Shown: positions 36,683 to 46,074, counted from the first letter of the stretch. The stretch is DNA of 64,000 bases from Bacillus xiapuensis (GCF_002797355.1 NZ_KZ454939.1:777828-841827); one strand, 5' to 3'. Notes: a model not told the origin generated them from the sequence alone. Numbers and translations: made by a program.

Positions 36683-38500
36683 ATGACAAATAATCAGGCA
36701 AGCAAGCAGCTGCCTTCAAGAGATGAAGTGCCGGAGGAATTAACGTGGCGGCTTGAGGACATTTTTTCAAGCGATGACGAATGGGAAAAAGAATTTCAGG
36801 CCGTGAAAGAGCTTTGTGCAAAAGCGCAGACCTTTCAAGGGACACTGGGAGCGAGTGCGGAGCAATTATATCAGTTTTTCACTTACCAAGATGAACTGCT
36901 GGAACGGATGGGGAAACTATATACATATTCCCATATGAGGTATGATCAGGATACGACCAACTCACACTATCAGGGGATGGATGACCGGGCTAAAAATTTA
37001 TACACGCAAATTGCCCAAGCGCTTTCCTTTGCTGTTCCTGAATTGCTGGCGATGGACGAGGAAAAGCTGCAATCGTTCATTCAGAGTGACGACAAGCTAA
37101 AGATCTACAAACAAGCGATTGCAGAAATCAACTTGCAGCGGCCGCATGTGCTGTCAGCAGCCGAAGAAAGCTTACTGGCTCAAGCTTCTGAAGTAACAAG
37201 CGCTTCCAGCAACACATTCGGCATGCTGAACAATGCTGATCTTGAATTCCCCGTGATCGAGAATGAAGAGGGGGAAGATGTGCAAATTACACATGGCCGC
37301 TTTATTCAATTAATGGAATCTGACGACCGCCGCGTTCGTAAAGAAGCCTTTAAAGCGGTATATGATACTTATGGCAAATTTAAAAATACATTTGCCAGCA
37401 CCTTAAGCAGCCAAGTAAAAAAAGATAACTTCTACGCCCGGGTACGCCGCTATGAAAGCGCCCGCGCAGCGGCTTTGTCGAACAATAATATTCCGGAAAC
37501 CGTGTATGACCACCTGATTCAGACCATTCATAAGCATTTGCCTTTGCTTCATCGTTATATTAAGCTGCGCAAGAAAGTGCTTGGTGTGGAAGAACTCCAT
37601 ATGTACGATTTATACACGCCGCTAGTAAAGGATGTTAAGATGAAGGTCACATATGACCAAGCGAAGGAATATTTAATCAATGGTTTGGCGCCGCTTGGAC
37701 AAGAGTATGTGAACAAGCTAAAAGAAGGATTGGAAAGCCGCTGGGTGGATGTAGTGGAGAATAAAGGAAAGCGCAGCGGAGCATACTCTTCAGGAGCTTA
37801 CGGCACAAATCCGTATATTTTGATGAATTGGCAGGATAACGTCAATAACTTATTCACGCTCGCCCATGAATTTGGACACAGCATGCACAGCTACTATACG
37901 CGCAGTTCCCAGCCATATGTATATGGCAATTATTCGATTTTTGTGGCGGAGGTAGCTTCTACATGCAACGAAGCGCTATTAAACGATTATTTGCTGAAGC
38001 ATCTTGATGATGAGAAAAAGCGTTTATATATTCTCAATCACTATTTAGAAGGATTCCGCGGCACCGTATTCCGGCAAACAATGTTTGCTGAATTTGAGCA
38101 TATGATTCACGAAAAAGCACAAAGAGGTGAAGCATTAACGGCGGAATTGCTGACGCAAATTTATTATGAACTGAACCAAAAATACTTTGGCGATGAAATG
38201 GTGATTGATCAAGAGATTGGACTGGAGTGGGCGAGAATTCCTCACTTTTACTATAATTATTACGTTTATCAGTATGCGACCGGCTTCAGCGCAGCAACCG
38301 CTTTAAGCGCACAAATTCTGAAGGAAGGACAGCCGGCTGTTGACCGCTATATTAACCAATTTTTGAAGGCGGGAAGCTCGGATTTCCCAATTGAAGTGCT
38401 GAAGAAGGCAGGAGTGGATATGACGACAGCCACACCAATTGAGGAAGCCTGCCGTGTTTTTGAACAAAAGCTTGAAGAAATGGAAGAATTATTATCCTAA
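36683..38500 (+). CDS. pepF: Oligoendopeptidase F
   Basis: A 605-residue M3-family zinc metallopeptidase that cleaves short peptides in the cytoplasm. The zinc site H-E-F-G-H is in L-A-H-E-F-G-H-S-M-H-S (about residues 394-398), and the second glutamate in V-A-E-V-A-S-T-C-N-E. ATG 36683 follows ACAGGAGGGC; the TTG at 36662 is upstream of this site. Together with Opp it could process imported peptides. In B. subtilis overexpressed PepF blocks sporulation by degrading PhrA. Confidence 0.96.
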   Translation: MTNNQASKQLPSRDEVPEELTWRLEDIFSSDDEWEKEFQAVKELCAKAQTFQGTLGASAEQLYQFFTYQDELLERMGKLYTYSHMRYDQDTTNSHYQGMDDRAKNLYTQIAQALSFAVPELLAMDEEKLQSFIQSDDKLKIYKQAIAEINLQRPHVLSAAEESLLAQASEVTSASSNTFGMLNNADLEFPVIENEEGEDVQITHGRFIQLMESDDRRVRKEAFKAVYDTYGKFKNTFASTLSSQVKKDNFYARVRRYESARAAALSNNNIPETVYDHLIQTIHKHLPLLHRYIKLRKKVLGVEELHMYDLYTPLVKDVKMKVTYDQAKEYLINGLAPLGQEYVNKLKEGLESRWVDVVENKGKRSGAYSSGAYGTNPYILMNWQDNVNNLFTLAHEFGHSMHSYYTRSSQPYVYGNYSIFVAEVASTCNEALLNDYLLKHLDDEKKRLYILNHYLEGFRGTVFRQTMFAEFEHMIHEKAQRGEALTAELLTQIYYELNQKYFGDEMVIDQEIGLEWARIPHFYYNYYVYQYATGFSAATALSAQILKEGQPAVDRYINQFLKAGSSDFPIEVLKKAGVDMTTATPIEEACRVFEQKLEEMEELLS

Positions 38501-38505
38501 CAGCA

Positions 38506-38537
38506 AAAAAGTCTCCCTTTTGCGGAGACTTTTTTAT
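38506..38537 (+). terminator. Terminator of pepF
   Basis: AAAAAAGTCTCC pairs with GGAGACTTTTTT around CTTTTGC. Confidence 0.92.
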
Positions 38538-38543
38538 CTCGAA

Positions 38544-38685
38544 TGGAAAGCCCCCTTTCCAGAATGGAAGGGAACCAAAAGTTTAAGCGGGGGAGCACAG
38601 CCTTTGCGTGCCCGATTCATCCGGGCCTGCTTGATGCCGCGCAGCTGTCTTTGTTCTTCCGTTCATCAACATGGATGAGAAAGTG
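38544..38685 (-). repeat. Dispersed structured repeat, copy 5
   Basis: Reverse copy and one of the most complete. Read on the minus strand it has CTTTCTCATCCATGTTGATG, GGAAGAACAAAGACAGC, GCGGCATCAAGCAGGCC, CCCGGATGAATCGGGCACGC, then CCCGCTTAAACTTTTGGTTC and CCTTCCATTCTGGAAAGGGGG. It occupies the space between the convergent pepF and yizD genes. Confidence 0.72.
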
Positions 38686-38698
38686 CCCGGAGGTTCAC

Positions 38699-38857
38699 TT
38701 ACTTTTTTCTATTGGCGATGTACACGGGAAGAAATAGCGCAGCAAACCACACCGAAGCTGTTACATATAAGGGATATAAATTCATGAGTCCCAATAAATT
38801 AAATAGAAAGGCGAGGATTAACAATGCGATATATAACCATACACCAACCCACCTCAT
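38699..38857 (-). CDS. yizD: YizD-like small membrane protein
   Basis: A 52-codon gene from ATG 38857 to TAA at 38701-38699, too short for many gene finders. It is preceded by a very strong site GGAGGAGGAAGAGGC. The translation starts M-R-W-V-G-V-W-L-Y-I-A-L-L-I-L-A and has two hydrophobic segments with a basic end A-N-R-K-K. Position between pepF and the RoxS/spxH region is that of B. subtilis yizD, which is the basis for the symbol. Function unknown. Confidence 0.75.
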   Translation of the reverse strand: MRWVGVWLYIALLILAFLFNLLGLMNLYPLYVTASVWFAALFLPVYIANRKK

Positions 38858-38950
38858 GCCTCTTCCTCCTCCAGTGATTATTCCATTATATGTTAGTTTA
38901 TGATTTCTATTCCATTGTTATGACAAAAATGTGAAAGCTTGTCCATTCTC

Positions 38951-38980
38951 TTGTAAATCATCAGATAACCATGTTATTAT
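38951..38980 (+). promoter_or_regulatory. roxS promoter
   Basis: TTGTAA (38951-38956) and TATTAT (38975-38980) are 18 nt apart, placing the start near 38987. Confidence 0.75.
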
Positions 38981-38985
38981 ATGAC

Positions 38986-39001
38986 TGTGAAGTTGATCAC
39001 A
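38986..39001 (+). promoter_or_regulatory. Rex-like operator at the roxS start
   Basis: TGTGAAGTTGATCACA is a palindrome TGTGA-N6-TCACA sitting on the expected transcription start. Compared with the Rex site TTGTGAA-N4-TTCACAA it differs at two positions. roxS in B. subtilis is repressed by Rex and activated by ResD. The same core would also fit an Fnr box, but an activator site at +1 is unlikely. Confidence 0.65.
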
Positions 39002-39103
39002 AGCAAACATATACCCCTTTGTTTGACCGTGAAAAATTTCTCCCATCCCCTTTGTTCGTGAGAAAAGGCCTTGTAGCTAATACAAGGTCTTTTCTTTTTT
39101 TTT
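38987..39103 (+). ncRNA. roxS: RoxS (RsaE) small regulatory RNA
   Basis: The transcript contains the conserved RsaE/RoxS core: AACATATACCCCTTTGTTTG, then GTGAAAAATTTCTCCCATC and CCCTTTGTT. These are the C-rich single-stranded regions that pair with ribosome binding sites of central-metabolism mRNAs. It ends in a terminator, AAAAGGCCTTGTA/TACAAGGTCTTTT with a long T-run (39062-39103). Predicted length of about 117 nt matches the 115 nt known in B. subtilis. Location between yizD and spxH is also the same. No protein-coding frame covers it. Confidence 0.94.
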
Positions 39104-39415
39104 ATACCCTTTAACAGGAGAGAATCCCAGCCTTTTCAGCGAAGCAGAGAAGGCTATTGGGAGCTGAAATCATTTAAGCAAAGGGATGAATCGGAAAGCG
39201 GCAGGTTCATTGCTTGTATGTTTCGGGTTGAGAGACAAAAAAATCTCAGGCAAAAAATAAGAAATTTAGCCGGGATGGCATCCTTTTCAATTGTTCAGGT
39301 GTTGTGAGTCTGCTTTTATAATAAATTGTACGCAAACAAAGATAGCGAAAATCCTGATAACTAAGGGTTTTCGCTATTTTGGCAAATTATAAGGATGAAG
39401 CTTTATTAAAAGTTT
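39104..39415. other. Gene-free stretch with two hairpins
   Basis: Between roxS and the spxH 3' end there is no gene. CCCA-GCCTT pairs with AAGGC-TGGG at 39127-39162, and TAGCGAAAATCC pairs with GGTTTTCGCTA at 39344-39376 followed by TTTTGG. The second could act as a terminator. No other signal was recognised. Confidence 0.5.
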
Positions 39416-39445
39416 TTAAAAAAATGACGGAGTTCTCCGTCATCA
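39416..39445 (-). terminator. Terminator of the yjbI-spxH operon
   Basis: On the minus strand, directly after the spxH stop, GACGGAG-AA-CTCCGTC is followed by ATTTTTTT. Confidence 0.88.
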
Positions 39446-40303
39446 TTCATTGCCGCTATATTCCCAGAAAGATCCGTGCTTTGCAGGGATTTTTCGGGCT
39501 TTTCGCTGCAGGATCAGTTTCTTCATTTCTTTCTCGACCTGCTTGGCGCTCCAATTATAGACTTCACTGATTTCCTTCGTGGCTGCGAGGCGAAAATGCC
39601 GCAAAAATTCTTCAAGGGAAGGAGGAGCAAGCGGCTGCGGAATCTCCTCTAGCATTTCATAAAGAATCTGAACATAAATATCGTAAGAGTACAGCCCAGA
39701 GATTTTAATTCCTTCCTCTTCAATGTTTTCATTGAAGAACACGAGCGTTGGCACCTCTTCCACTTCCATTTCAGCAGATATCTTTAAATCGCATTGAAAG
39801 GCTTTCGCTGCACTGGAAGAATGGATATCATTTAAAAATTCCCCTTTATCCAGCCCGGATTCGTTGGCACAAGCCGTCAATACGGACAAATCGGAAACAT
39901 TTTGGCTCCCTAAAAAGAGCACTTCCTGCAATTTGCGCAAGAACCGGCTTCCGGCCCGCCGTCCTTGCAGCTCGGCTGCCTTAATGGCAATGGAAGCGAG
40001 AAAAGGAGAAGAAATCGGATTTTCGATCCAAAGGCTGCCGTCACATGACATGCCTGTTCGTGTTGCTGTTTTCTCCCAGTGCTTGGCGATGGATTGGCAT
40101 TTTTGCTTTGGCAAATTCAATGCAGCAAGATTGCCGGTTAATACTTGCTTCAATCGAAAATAATGGCCGTATTCAATTTGCAATTTGCGGATTATAGGCT
40201 CAAGAGCCCAGCACTTCGGACAGAGAGGATCAACGAACATGTAAATCTCAAGCTTTTTTTGCTGAGCCGAACCCATTCGATTAAGCAGTAATGATGGCTT
40301 CAA
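39443..40303 (-). CDS. spxH: SpxH (YjbH), ClpXP adaptor for Spx
   Basis: A 286-residue DsbA-like protein with C28-P-K-C31 in [10 protein letters not shown], followed by an all-helical insert. SpxH binds Spx and presents it to ClpXP; stress inactivates it by aggregation. It starts inside the end of yjbI (ATGA overlap), so translation is coupled. Its substrate Spx is encoded 8 kb upstream. Some homologues have an N-terminal zinc site rich in His and Cys; that region is short here. Confidence 0.93.
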   Translation of the reverse strand: MKPSLLLNRMGSAQQKKLEIYMFVDPLCPKCWALEPIIRKLQIEYGHYFRLKQVLTGNLAALNLPKQKCQSIAKHWEKTATRTGMSCDGSLWIENPISSPFLASIAIKAAELQGRRAGSRFLRKLQEVLFLGSQNVSDLSVLTACANESGLDKGEFLNDIHSSSAAKAFQCDLKISAEMEVEEVPTLVFFNENIEEEGIKISGLYSYDIYVQILYEMLEEIPQPLAPPSLEEFLRHFRLAATKEISEVYNWSAKQVEKEMKKLILQRKARKIPAKHGSFWEYSGNE

Positions 40304-40698
40304 TGTTCCTCACCTAATTCTTCCGGCTGATTCACCATATGTCTTGCTGTCAATTCAAGCCGATGATAAATGAAGCCGCGCAATTCTCCAGTTACGCCGG
40401 TTTCATCCATCGCTTGGCGCATACAGAGGAGCCAGGCATCCGCTCGTTTAGGTGTGATGGGAAACGGCATGTGGCGGGCACGGAGCATGGGATGGCCATG
40501 TTCGTCGGTGTATAAAGAGGGCCCGCCTAAATATTGAGTTAAAAACTGTTTTTGCTTGCGAGCTGTCTCGGTCAAATCGTCAGGAAATATTGGAAATAGG
40601 TCAGGGTGCTTGCTTACTTTTGAATAAAAAGAATCAACAAGCTCCGATAGTTTCTTTTCTCCGATGAGTTCATATGGTGCTATTGATTTTTCAGCCAT
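40300..40698 (-). CDS. yjbI: Truncated hemoglobin YjbI (group II)
   Basis: A 132-residue globin. Proximal His is in [10 protein letters not shown] (about residue 76), and [10 protein letters not shown] supplies the conserved Trp of group II (TrHbO). It binds heme and oxygen; in Staphylococcus and Bacillus it is paired with YjbH. It is the first gene of the yjbI-spxH operon, behind AAAGGAG. Confidence 0.94.
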   Translation of the reverse strand: MAEKSIAPYELIGEKKLSELVDSFYSKVSKHPDLFPIFPDDLTETARKQKQFLTQYLGGPSLYTDEHGHPMLRARHMPFPITPKRADAWLLCMRQAMDETGVTGELRGFIYHRLELTARHMVNQPEELGEEH

Positions 40699-40811
40699 AC
40701 CAATAACTCCTTTTTTCCTTGTAGTTGTAAACTCATTTTATCAAGGGGGGGAGGGGAACACAAACAAACTGCCTGCTGTTAAGATTTCCAATTATCTGAA
40801 ACATAAAAACA

Positions 40812-40856
40812 GGTTGTCCGGAAGAGTCAGTTTATACTGAATTTCTGGACAACCTC
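40812..40856 (-). terminator. Terminator of the yjbK-yjbJ operon
   Basis: Minus strand: AGGTTGTCCAGAA pairs with TTCCGGACAACCT around a 19-nt loop, followed by GTTTTTATG. Confidence 0.75.
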
Positions 40857-40924
40857 ATTGATTTTGTAAAGTTCTTGTTTAACCTTGGTTTCCGTTCTCC
40901 AGCCTTCCAAACGGCTTCTTGCAT

Positions 40925-41569
40925 TTAAGCAAAATAATTGCTCGTTACTTTTTGCACATAGTTTTGTGTTTCTTTAAAGGGAGGAATGCCTCCGTGTTTT
41001 CTTACATTTCCGGGCCCGGCATTGTAAGCGGCAAGAGCCAGTTTAATATTTCCGCCGAACTGATCGAGCATTTGCCGCAAATATTTCGTACCGCCGAAAA
41101 TATTTTGCTCGGGGTCATACGGGTTGGAAACACCGAGACCTCTTGCGGTGGCCGGCATAAGCTGCATGAGACCGGCCGCGCCGACATAGCTTCTTGCATT
41201 TGGATTGAAATTAGATTCCTGCTTGATGACCGATTGAATTAATTTCTTGGGGATATTATACTTTTCAGCGGCTCTCGTAATAATATCGTCAAAGCCGGTT
41301 TTCATCGGCGCACTGCCCGATTTTATGACATCGGCCCCCGGTTTTGTCACGAAAGGGGAAGGTGCAGCGGCCATCCCCAATCCTGAGGAGGCGGGGGACG
41401 CTCCTTGCGCCCGGCTGTTTTCAAGCAAAAGACCTTGAATCAATGCTTGCTTCAATACCGCTCCGAACAGCTGCGAAGAATTGGAAGCAGTCGTCCCGCC
41501 GCCGGGGAGCATGGACATATTTTGCAAGGCGCTTGTTTGTAGCATCGTATGAATGAAGTGATTATTCAT
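40925..41569 (-). CDS. yjbJ: YjbJ, lytic transglycosylase (SLT domain)
   Basis: A 214-residue protein. The C-terminal SLT/goose-lysozyme domain has the catalytic Glu in V-I-K-Q-E-S-N-F-N-P (about residue 113), G-A-A-G-L-M-Q-L-M-P and A-L-A-A-Y-N-A-G-P-G-N-V. These cleave peptidoglycan glycan strands. The N-terminal 80 residues are low-complexity and no obvious signal peptide is seen. It overlaps yjbK by four bases. Confidence 0.92.
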   Translation of the reverse strand: MNNHFIHTMLQTSALQNMSMLPGGGTTASNSSQLFGAVLKQALIQGLLLENSRAQGASPASSGLGMAAAPSPFVTKPGADVIKSGSAPMKTGFDDIITRAAEKYNIPKKLIQSVIKQESNFNPNARSYVGAAGLMQLMPATARGLGVSNPYDPEQNIFGGTKYLRQMLDQFGGNIKLALAAYNAGPGNVRKHGGIPPFKETQNYVQKVTSNYFA

Positions 41570-42177
41570 GCATGGTTCTCTCCCTGTTTCTCACCTTTTA
41601 TGAGGCGTAGTTTTTCCTGATAGAATCGGCTAACTTTATTATCGGTCTTTCTCACCGGTATTTGATAGTCATTCAAAAGCTTTTTGAAGTGTTTCTCTCC
41701 GCTGGATTTTTCTGTTACTTCATATTCTAGCTCAAAATCCTCCCGCTGGAAATAGAAACTATGATCAAAGACGAGAAGACCATCTTTATACGTGATTTCC
41801 GCACGTTTCGTGGATAATGTCCCGAAATGGCAGAAGTCTTCCCTAGCGGCTACTAAAGAATAAATGCTATTTCGGACAGTTCCCTCCGGCAGCCGTCCCG
41901 TTGTGAGCAATGCTTGCGCTTGCTCTTGAAGAAGCCGCTGATTCGTCTCCAACAGCCCTTCTGCAGCCGGTTGCTTGAGAGTCAGCTCGAACCGTCCGCT
42001 TTTTTCGCGCACGCGCAAAGCGCAGCCAGCTTCTTTTAAATGAAAAGCGGCTGTATCTAAATAATGATTATGCTGAAGTGTGAAATCATCTTCCTGCAAT
42101 TTAAAAGCAGTTAGCAAACGATGAAATTCCTCTTTTGTTAATAGGTTTTTAAATTCAATTTCCAGTACCTGGCTCAT
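41566..42177 (-). CDS. yjbK: YjbK, CYTH-domain protein
   Basis: A 203-residue CYTH (triphosphate tunnel metalloenzyme) protein. The E-x-E-x-K signature is E-I-E-F-K-N-L-L near the N-terminus, and charged tunnel residues occur in L-R-V-R-E-K-S-G-R-F-E-L-T-L-K-Q. Likely acts on an organic or inorganic triphosphate. It is the first gene of the yjbK-yjbJ pair and diverges from yjbL. Confidence 0.92.
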   Translation of the reverse strand: MSQVLEIEFKNLLTKEEFHRLLTAFKLQEDDFTLQHNHYLDTAAFHLKEAGCALRVREKSGRFELTLKQPAAEGLLETNQRLLQEQAQALLTTGRLPEGTVRNSIYSLVAAREDFCHFGTLSTKRAEITYKDGLLVFDHSFYFQREDFELEYEVTEKSSGEKHFKKLLNDYQIPVRKTDNKVSRFYQEKLRLIKGEKQGENHA

Positions 42178-42382
42178 ACGACCGCCTCTTTTCTTCTTAT
42201 TGTATAGCTTCTTCTTATTCTAAAGGTTGTCAATCTATATTTGAAAGGAAAAGATATGATAGAATATAGAATGGGTTTTTTCGATTCCATCAATCGGCTA
42301 GAGCCCTTCTAAAAAGAACATGCAGCGGCAGGTGATTTCTCTGCCGTTCTATGAGCAGCATGAATTGAAAGGGGATAATCAC

Positions 42383-42757
42383 ATGAGAAAAACCATTCAC
42401 TTTAAACGAACCTCTTGGAGCGGAAACGAACTTCAATTGCATGCGGAAGAACCCGTTTCCTTAGCCAATGTTACAGCCAGCGGCCAAATGATTGTGGATT
42501 CTGACAATTTGGCGTTCGTGTATTTGGCGGAAGAACAAGATGATTATATTTATTTATACATACATGAAGATACATGGGGAGATCTTCGCAAAGCTTGGAA
42601 GGATGGCGCTGATTTAGTCGCAGCCGGACGTGATGCTCATCTCGCCCTCACGAATTGGAAAGAAGAGCTTTCTTATTTAGTCAGCAATATTGAAGGCAAC
42701 AGCAACTATGGAGAAGCGATGGTAGCTACTGTGGAGAACGTATTTGTTCATGAATAA
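42383..42757 (+). CDS. yjbL: YjbL family protein (UPF0738)
   Basis: A 124-residue soluble protein, M-R-K-T-I-H-F-K-R-T-S-W-S-G-N-E-L. ATG 42383 lies after GAAAGGGGATAA; the frame upstream to 42320 has no site. Family of unknown function found next to yjbM in Bacillus. Confidence 0.88.
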   Translation: MRKTIHFKRTSWSGNELQLHAEEPVSLANVTASGQMIVDSDNLAFVYLAEEQDDYIYLYIHEDTWGDLRKAWKDGADLVAAGRDAHLALTNWKEELSYLVSNIEGNSNYGEAMVATVENVFVHE

Positions 42758-42787
42758 TAAAGCAGCGATGTCTGAGAGGGAAGAAAG

Positions 42788-43432
42788 ATGAAACATTGGG
42801 ATGAGTTTTTAGCACCTTATAAGCAAGCAGTGGAAGAACTGAAAGTGAAATTGCGCGGCATGAGAACCCAATTTGAGATGGGGGATGAGCATTCGCCGAT
42901 CGAATTTGTAACAGGCCGCGTTAAGCCTATTGCCAGCATTTTGGATAAAGCAAATCAAAAAGGAATTCCGCTGGATCAATTAGAATCGGAAATACAGGAT
43001 ATTGCCGGTGTGCGCATGATGTGCCAGTTTGTCGATGATATTAAAAAAGTGGTTTTGAAGCTCAGAATGCGTAAAGACTTCCGAATTGTGGAAGAGAAAG
43101 ACTATATCTCACATAAGAAGCCAAGCGGTTACCGCTCTTATCACATGGTAATTGAATATCCCGTGCAAACAATTAATGGAGAGAAAAAGATTCTGGCGGA
43201 AATTCAAATCCGCACGCTGGCCATGAATTTCTGGGCGACGATCGAGCATTCTTTAAATTACAAATATAAAGGCCAATTTCCTGAAGAGATTCAAAAGCGG
43301 CTACAAGGAGCATCAGAGGCCGCCTTTCGGCTGGATGAAGAAATGTCATTGATTCGCGAGGAAATTCAAGAAGCCCAAGCTTTCTTTACAATGAAAAAAG
43401 AGCAGGCGAAAGATCACAGAAAGAAAAAATAA
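42788..43432 (+). CDS. yjbM: Small alarmone synthetase YjbM (RelQ/SasB)
   Basis: A 214-residue stand-alone (p)ppGpp synthetase. The synthetase domain has R-V-K-P-I-A-S-I-L-D-K, D-I-A-G-V-R-M-M-C-Q-F and Y-I-S-H-K-K-P-S-G-Y-R-S-Y-H, with E-I-Q-I-R-T-L-A-M-N-F-W-A following. There is no hydrolase, TGS or ACT domain. Tetrameric and allosterically activated by pppGpp in B. subtilis. Followed 15 nt later by nadK. Confidence 0.94.
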   Translation: MKHWDEFLAPYKQAVEELKVKLRGMRTQFEMGDEHSPIEFVTGRVKPIASILDKANQKGIPLDQLESEIQDIAGVRMMCQFVDDIKKVVLKLRMRKDFRIVEEKDYISHKKPSGYRSYHMVIEYPVQTINGEKKILAEIQIRTLAMNFWATIEHSLNYKYKGQFPEEIQKRLQGASEAAFRLDEEMSLIREEIQEAQAFFTMKKEQAKDHRKKK

Positions 43433-43447
43433 TTAAAAGGGTGGCGA

Positions 43448-44245
43448 ATGATGAAGTTTGCTATTACCTCTAAAGGCGATGCGAAGTCTAATGCTTTAAT
43501 GCATAAGATTCGCACATATTTGCTTGATTTTAAGTTAACCTATGATGAAAACCAGCCCGATATCGTTGTTTCGGTTGGGGGGGATGGCACTCTTTTGTAT
43601 GCTTTTCACCGTTACAGCTCACGGCTTGATAAAACGGCATTTGTGGGAGTGCATACGGGACATTTAGGTTTTTATGCTGACTGGGTGCCTGATGAAATTG
43701 AAAAGCTGGTCATTGCCATCGCACGCACTCCTTACCAAATTATTGAATATCCGCTGCTGGAAGCGATTATCCGTTACCAGCACGGCGGCAAGGAAACGCG
43801 CTATTTAGCCTTAAACGAATCGACTGTTAAAAGTGTGGAGGGCACGCTGGTTATGGACGTGGAGATACGCGGCGATCATTTCGAACGCTTCCGCGGGGAT
43901 GGCTTATGCGTATCCACTCCTTCAGGAAGCACGGCCTATAATAAAGCCCTTGGCGGAGCCATCCTCCATCCCTCCATTCGCGCATTGCAGCTTGCGGAGA
44001 TGGCCTCCATCAATAACCGGGTATTCCGTACGGTAGGATCGCCGCTCATTTTGCCGGCACACCACACCTGCATGCTGAAGCCGGTCAACCGGTCTGATTT
44101 TCTCGTAACAATTGATCATTTAACTTTACTCCATAAAGATGTCAAGTCCATTCAATACCGTGTCGCCAATGAGAAAATCCGCTTTGCCCGCTTTCGTCCG
44201 TTTCCATTTTGGAAACGAGTCCATGATTCTTTTGTCAGCAATTAA
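43448..44245 (+). CDS. nadK: NAD kinase
   Basis: A 265-residue kinase that makes NADP from NAD. The G-G-D-G-T-L-L motif lies near residues 40-46, followed by L-A-L-N-E-S-T and [16 protein letters not shown]. Start at 43448 (ATG ATG) behind GGGTGGCGA. In the yjbM-nadK-yjbO operon, as in B. subtilis (PpnKA/NadF). Confidence 0.95.
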   Translation: MMKFAITSKGDAKSNALMHKIRTYLLDFKLTYDENQPDIVVSVGGDGTLLYAFHRYSSRLDKTAFVGVHTGHLGFYADWVPDEIEKLVIAIARTPYQIIEYPLLEAIIRYQHGGKETRYLALNESTVKSVEGTLVMDVEIRGDHFERFRGDGLCVSTPSGSTAYNKALGGAILHPSIRALQLAEMASINNRVFRTVGSPLILPAHHTCMLKPVNRSDFLVTIDHLTLLHKDVKSIQYRVANEKIRFARFRPFPFWKRVHDSFVSN

Positions 44246-44262
44246 AGACAGTGGGATTTCAG

Positions 44263-45153
44263 ATGAATTGGATGGCAGCCGCTCAAGATCACGGCGTGCT
44301 GCTTCGGGAATTTCTTTCAAAGAAAAACATTTCAAAGAGGGCGCTGACGGATATTAAGTTTAATGGCGGGATCATCTCCGTCAACGGCAAAGAGGAAAAC
44401 GTCCGCTATGTGGTGGCGGCCGGTGATCAAATCGAAGTGGTATTTCCTAAGGAGGAGCCGAGTGCCGGCATGCAGCCGGAAGCGATTCCGCTCTCGATCC
44501 TCTATGAAGATGAGTATCTGATCGCAGCAGCTAAACCGGCGGGCATGAATACGATCCCATCCCGGGAGCATCCTTCCGGAAGTCTGGCGAACGGTATCCT
44601 ATCCTATTATCGTGAGCGGGGCATTGAGGCGACTGTTCATATTGTGACCAGGTTAGACCGCGATACGTCGGGGGTTGTGCTTATTGCCAAGCACCGGCAT
44701 ATTCATCACCTATTTTCCCTCATGCAAAGGCAGCGCCTAGTTGCGCGCACGTATGAAGCGCTGGCAGAAGGGGTATTTTCACAAGCAGCCTCCCGAATTG
44801 AGCTTCCTATCGGGCGTAAAGAAACGAGCATTATCGAGCGGGAAGTAAGGCAGGACGGCCAGTATGCCTGCACTCATTACGAAGTGCTGCAGCAGTACCC
44901 CTCATTTGCTCATCTCCGGCTGCGCCTTGAAACGGGGCGCACTCATCAAATACGGGTGCATCTTTCGCACATCGGCCATCCTCTTCTAGGGGATGATCTG
45001 TACGGCGGGAGAGTGAAGGAGATAAGCCGGCAAGCTTTGCATTGCAGCCGCCTGACATTTCACCATCCCGTAACTGGGAAAAGCATGACCTTTCAATTGC
45101 CGCTTGCCGGAGACTTGCAGCGCGTGATTGAACAATTTGGCTCTTATGGGTAA
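44263..45153 (+). CDS. yjbO: YjbO, RluA/RluD-family pseudouridine synthase
   Basis: A protein of 296 residues from ATG 44263; a GTG at 44251 is an alternative start. An S4-like N-terminal part (L-R-E-F-L-S-K-K-N-I-S-K-R-A-L-T-D-I-K) precedes the catalytic domain with the active-site Asp in V-T-R-L-D-R-D-T-S-G. G-R-T-H-Q-I-R-V-H-L-S-H-I-G-H-P-L-L-G-D completes the RluA family signature. Modifies uridines in rRNA or tRNA; the exact site is unknown. Confidence 0.92.
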   Translation: MNWMAAAQDHGVLLREFLSKKNISKRALTDIKFNGGIISVNGKEENVRYVVAAGDQIEVVFPKEEPSAGMQPEAIPLSILYEDEYLIAAAKPAGMNTIPSREHPSGSLANGILSYYRERGIEATVHIVTRLDRDTSGVVLIAKHRHIHHLFSLMQRQRLVARTYEALAEGVFSQAASRIELPIGRKETSIIEREVRQDGQYACTHYEVLQQYPSFAHLRLRLETGRTHQIRVHLSHIGHPLLGDDLYGGRVKEISRQALHCSRLTFHHPVTGKSMTFQLPLAGDLQRVIEQFGSYG

Positions 45154-45158
45154 AAAGC

Positions 45159-45197
45159 GAAGGCAGCCCGCCAACGGATGTTGGCGGGCTGCCTTTA
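45159..45197. terminator. Bidirectional terminator between yjbO and prpE
   Basis: AAGGCAGCCCGCCAAC pairs perfectly with GTTGGCGGGCTGCCTT around a 4-nt loop. Confidence 0.9.
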
Positions 45198-45935
45198 TGA
45201 ATCAAACGCGCGGAATTTCTCGGGCACATAAGGCATAGCGGAAGGAACCGACACAATCGTTTTTTCAGGATACCGAAAAGCGGTCAGCTTTCCTCCGAAA
45301 ACAGCGCCGGTGTCGATATTGGCTGTGCGGTGGATTTGCCGCACTTCTCTCGTCGGCGTATGGCCGTAAATGATCCAGGACTGTCCCCGGTAATGCTTGG
45401 CCCAATCGCGGCGAACGGGAGAGCCGTCCGCATGCTTTTCTCCAGTAATATCACCGTATAATACAAATGTTTTCACTTTTGCGGTGAATTTGCCGATATC
45501 CTGTTCGCGTATGCCGGCATGCGCGATGATTAATTGGCGGTTATCGAGCATTTGGTATAAAGGCGACTGTTCGTATAAGGTTATAAATTTCTTCTTTATC
45601 CGTTTGAAGTCCCGGTTCTCCAATTGCTCAAGCTCAGCTACAGTCGTTTCCAGTCCATGTGTTACTTGCACATTGTTTCCTAAGAACCAGCGATATAGTT
45701 TATTGCAATGATTTCCGGGAGCATAGTAGGCAAGTCCTTTCTCCCAAAGATCATGGACAACTTCGATCACCTTGATTGAAGCGGGACCGCGGTCGGTTAA
45801 GTCACCGACAAAACCGAGAAGACGGCCGTCAGGATGAACAGGAAGCCCGTTTTTCCAAGAGTAGCCCAGCTTCTTCGTCAACTCCTCAAATTCTTGATAG
45901 CATCCATGGATATCCCCAATAATATCTATTTCCAT
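45195..45935 (-). CDS. prpE: PrpE, bis(5'-nucleosyl)-tetraphosphatase (calcineurin-type)
   Basis: A 246-residue metallophosphatase with [18 protein letters not shown] and G-N-H-C-N-K motifs. In B. subtilis PrpE hydrolyses diadenosine tetraphosphate, has tyrosine phosphatase activity and affects spore germination. The start ATG 45935 follows AAAGGAGTG. It diverges from yjbQ. Confidence 0.94.
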   Translation of the reverse strand: MEIDIIGDIHGCYQEFEELTKKLGYSWKNGLPVHPDGRLLGFVGDLTDRGPASIKVIEVVHDLWEKGLAYYAPGNHCNKLYRWFLGNNVQVTHGLETTVAELEQLENRDFKRIKKKFITLYEQSPLYQMLDNRQLIIAHAGIREQDIGKFTAKVKTFVLYGDITGEKHADGSPVRRDWAKHYRGQSWIIYGHTPTREVRQIHRTANIDTGAVFGGKLTAFRYPEKTIVSVPSAMPYVPEKFRAFDS

Positions 45936-46074
45936 ACAGACAACACTCCTTTATCCATAGTTATCTCTAAAGTGCAAACTTAATATAAGGTTAATCTTTT
46001 TTATGAGACAATTTCAAATAATTTTGTTAGTATAGGGGAGATATTATGAACATTGGACAGAAAGGAGAGAATGT

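Noticed and set aside
38986-39001. TGTGA-N6-TCACA at roxS read as an Fnr activation site
   Set aside because: It overlaps the predicted transcription start, a poor place for an activator. Rex repression, known for roxS, explains it better.
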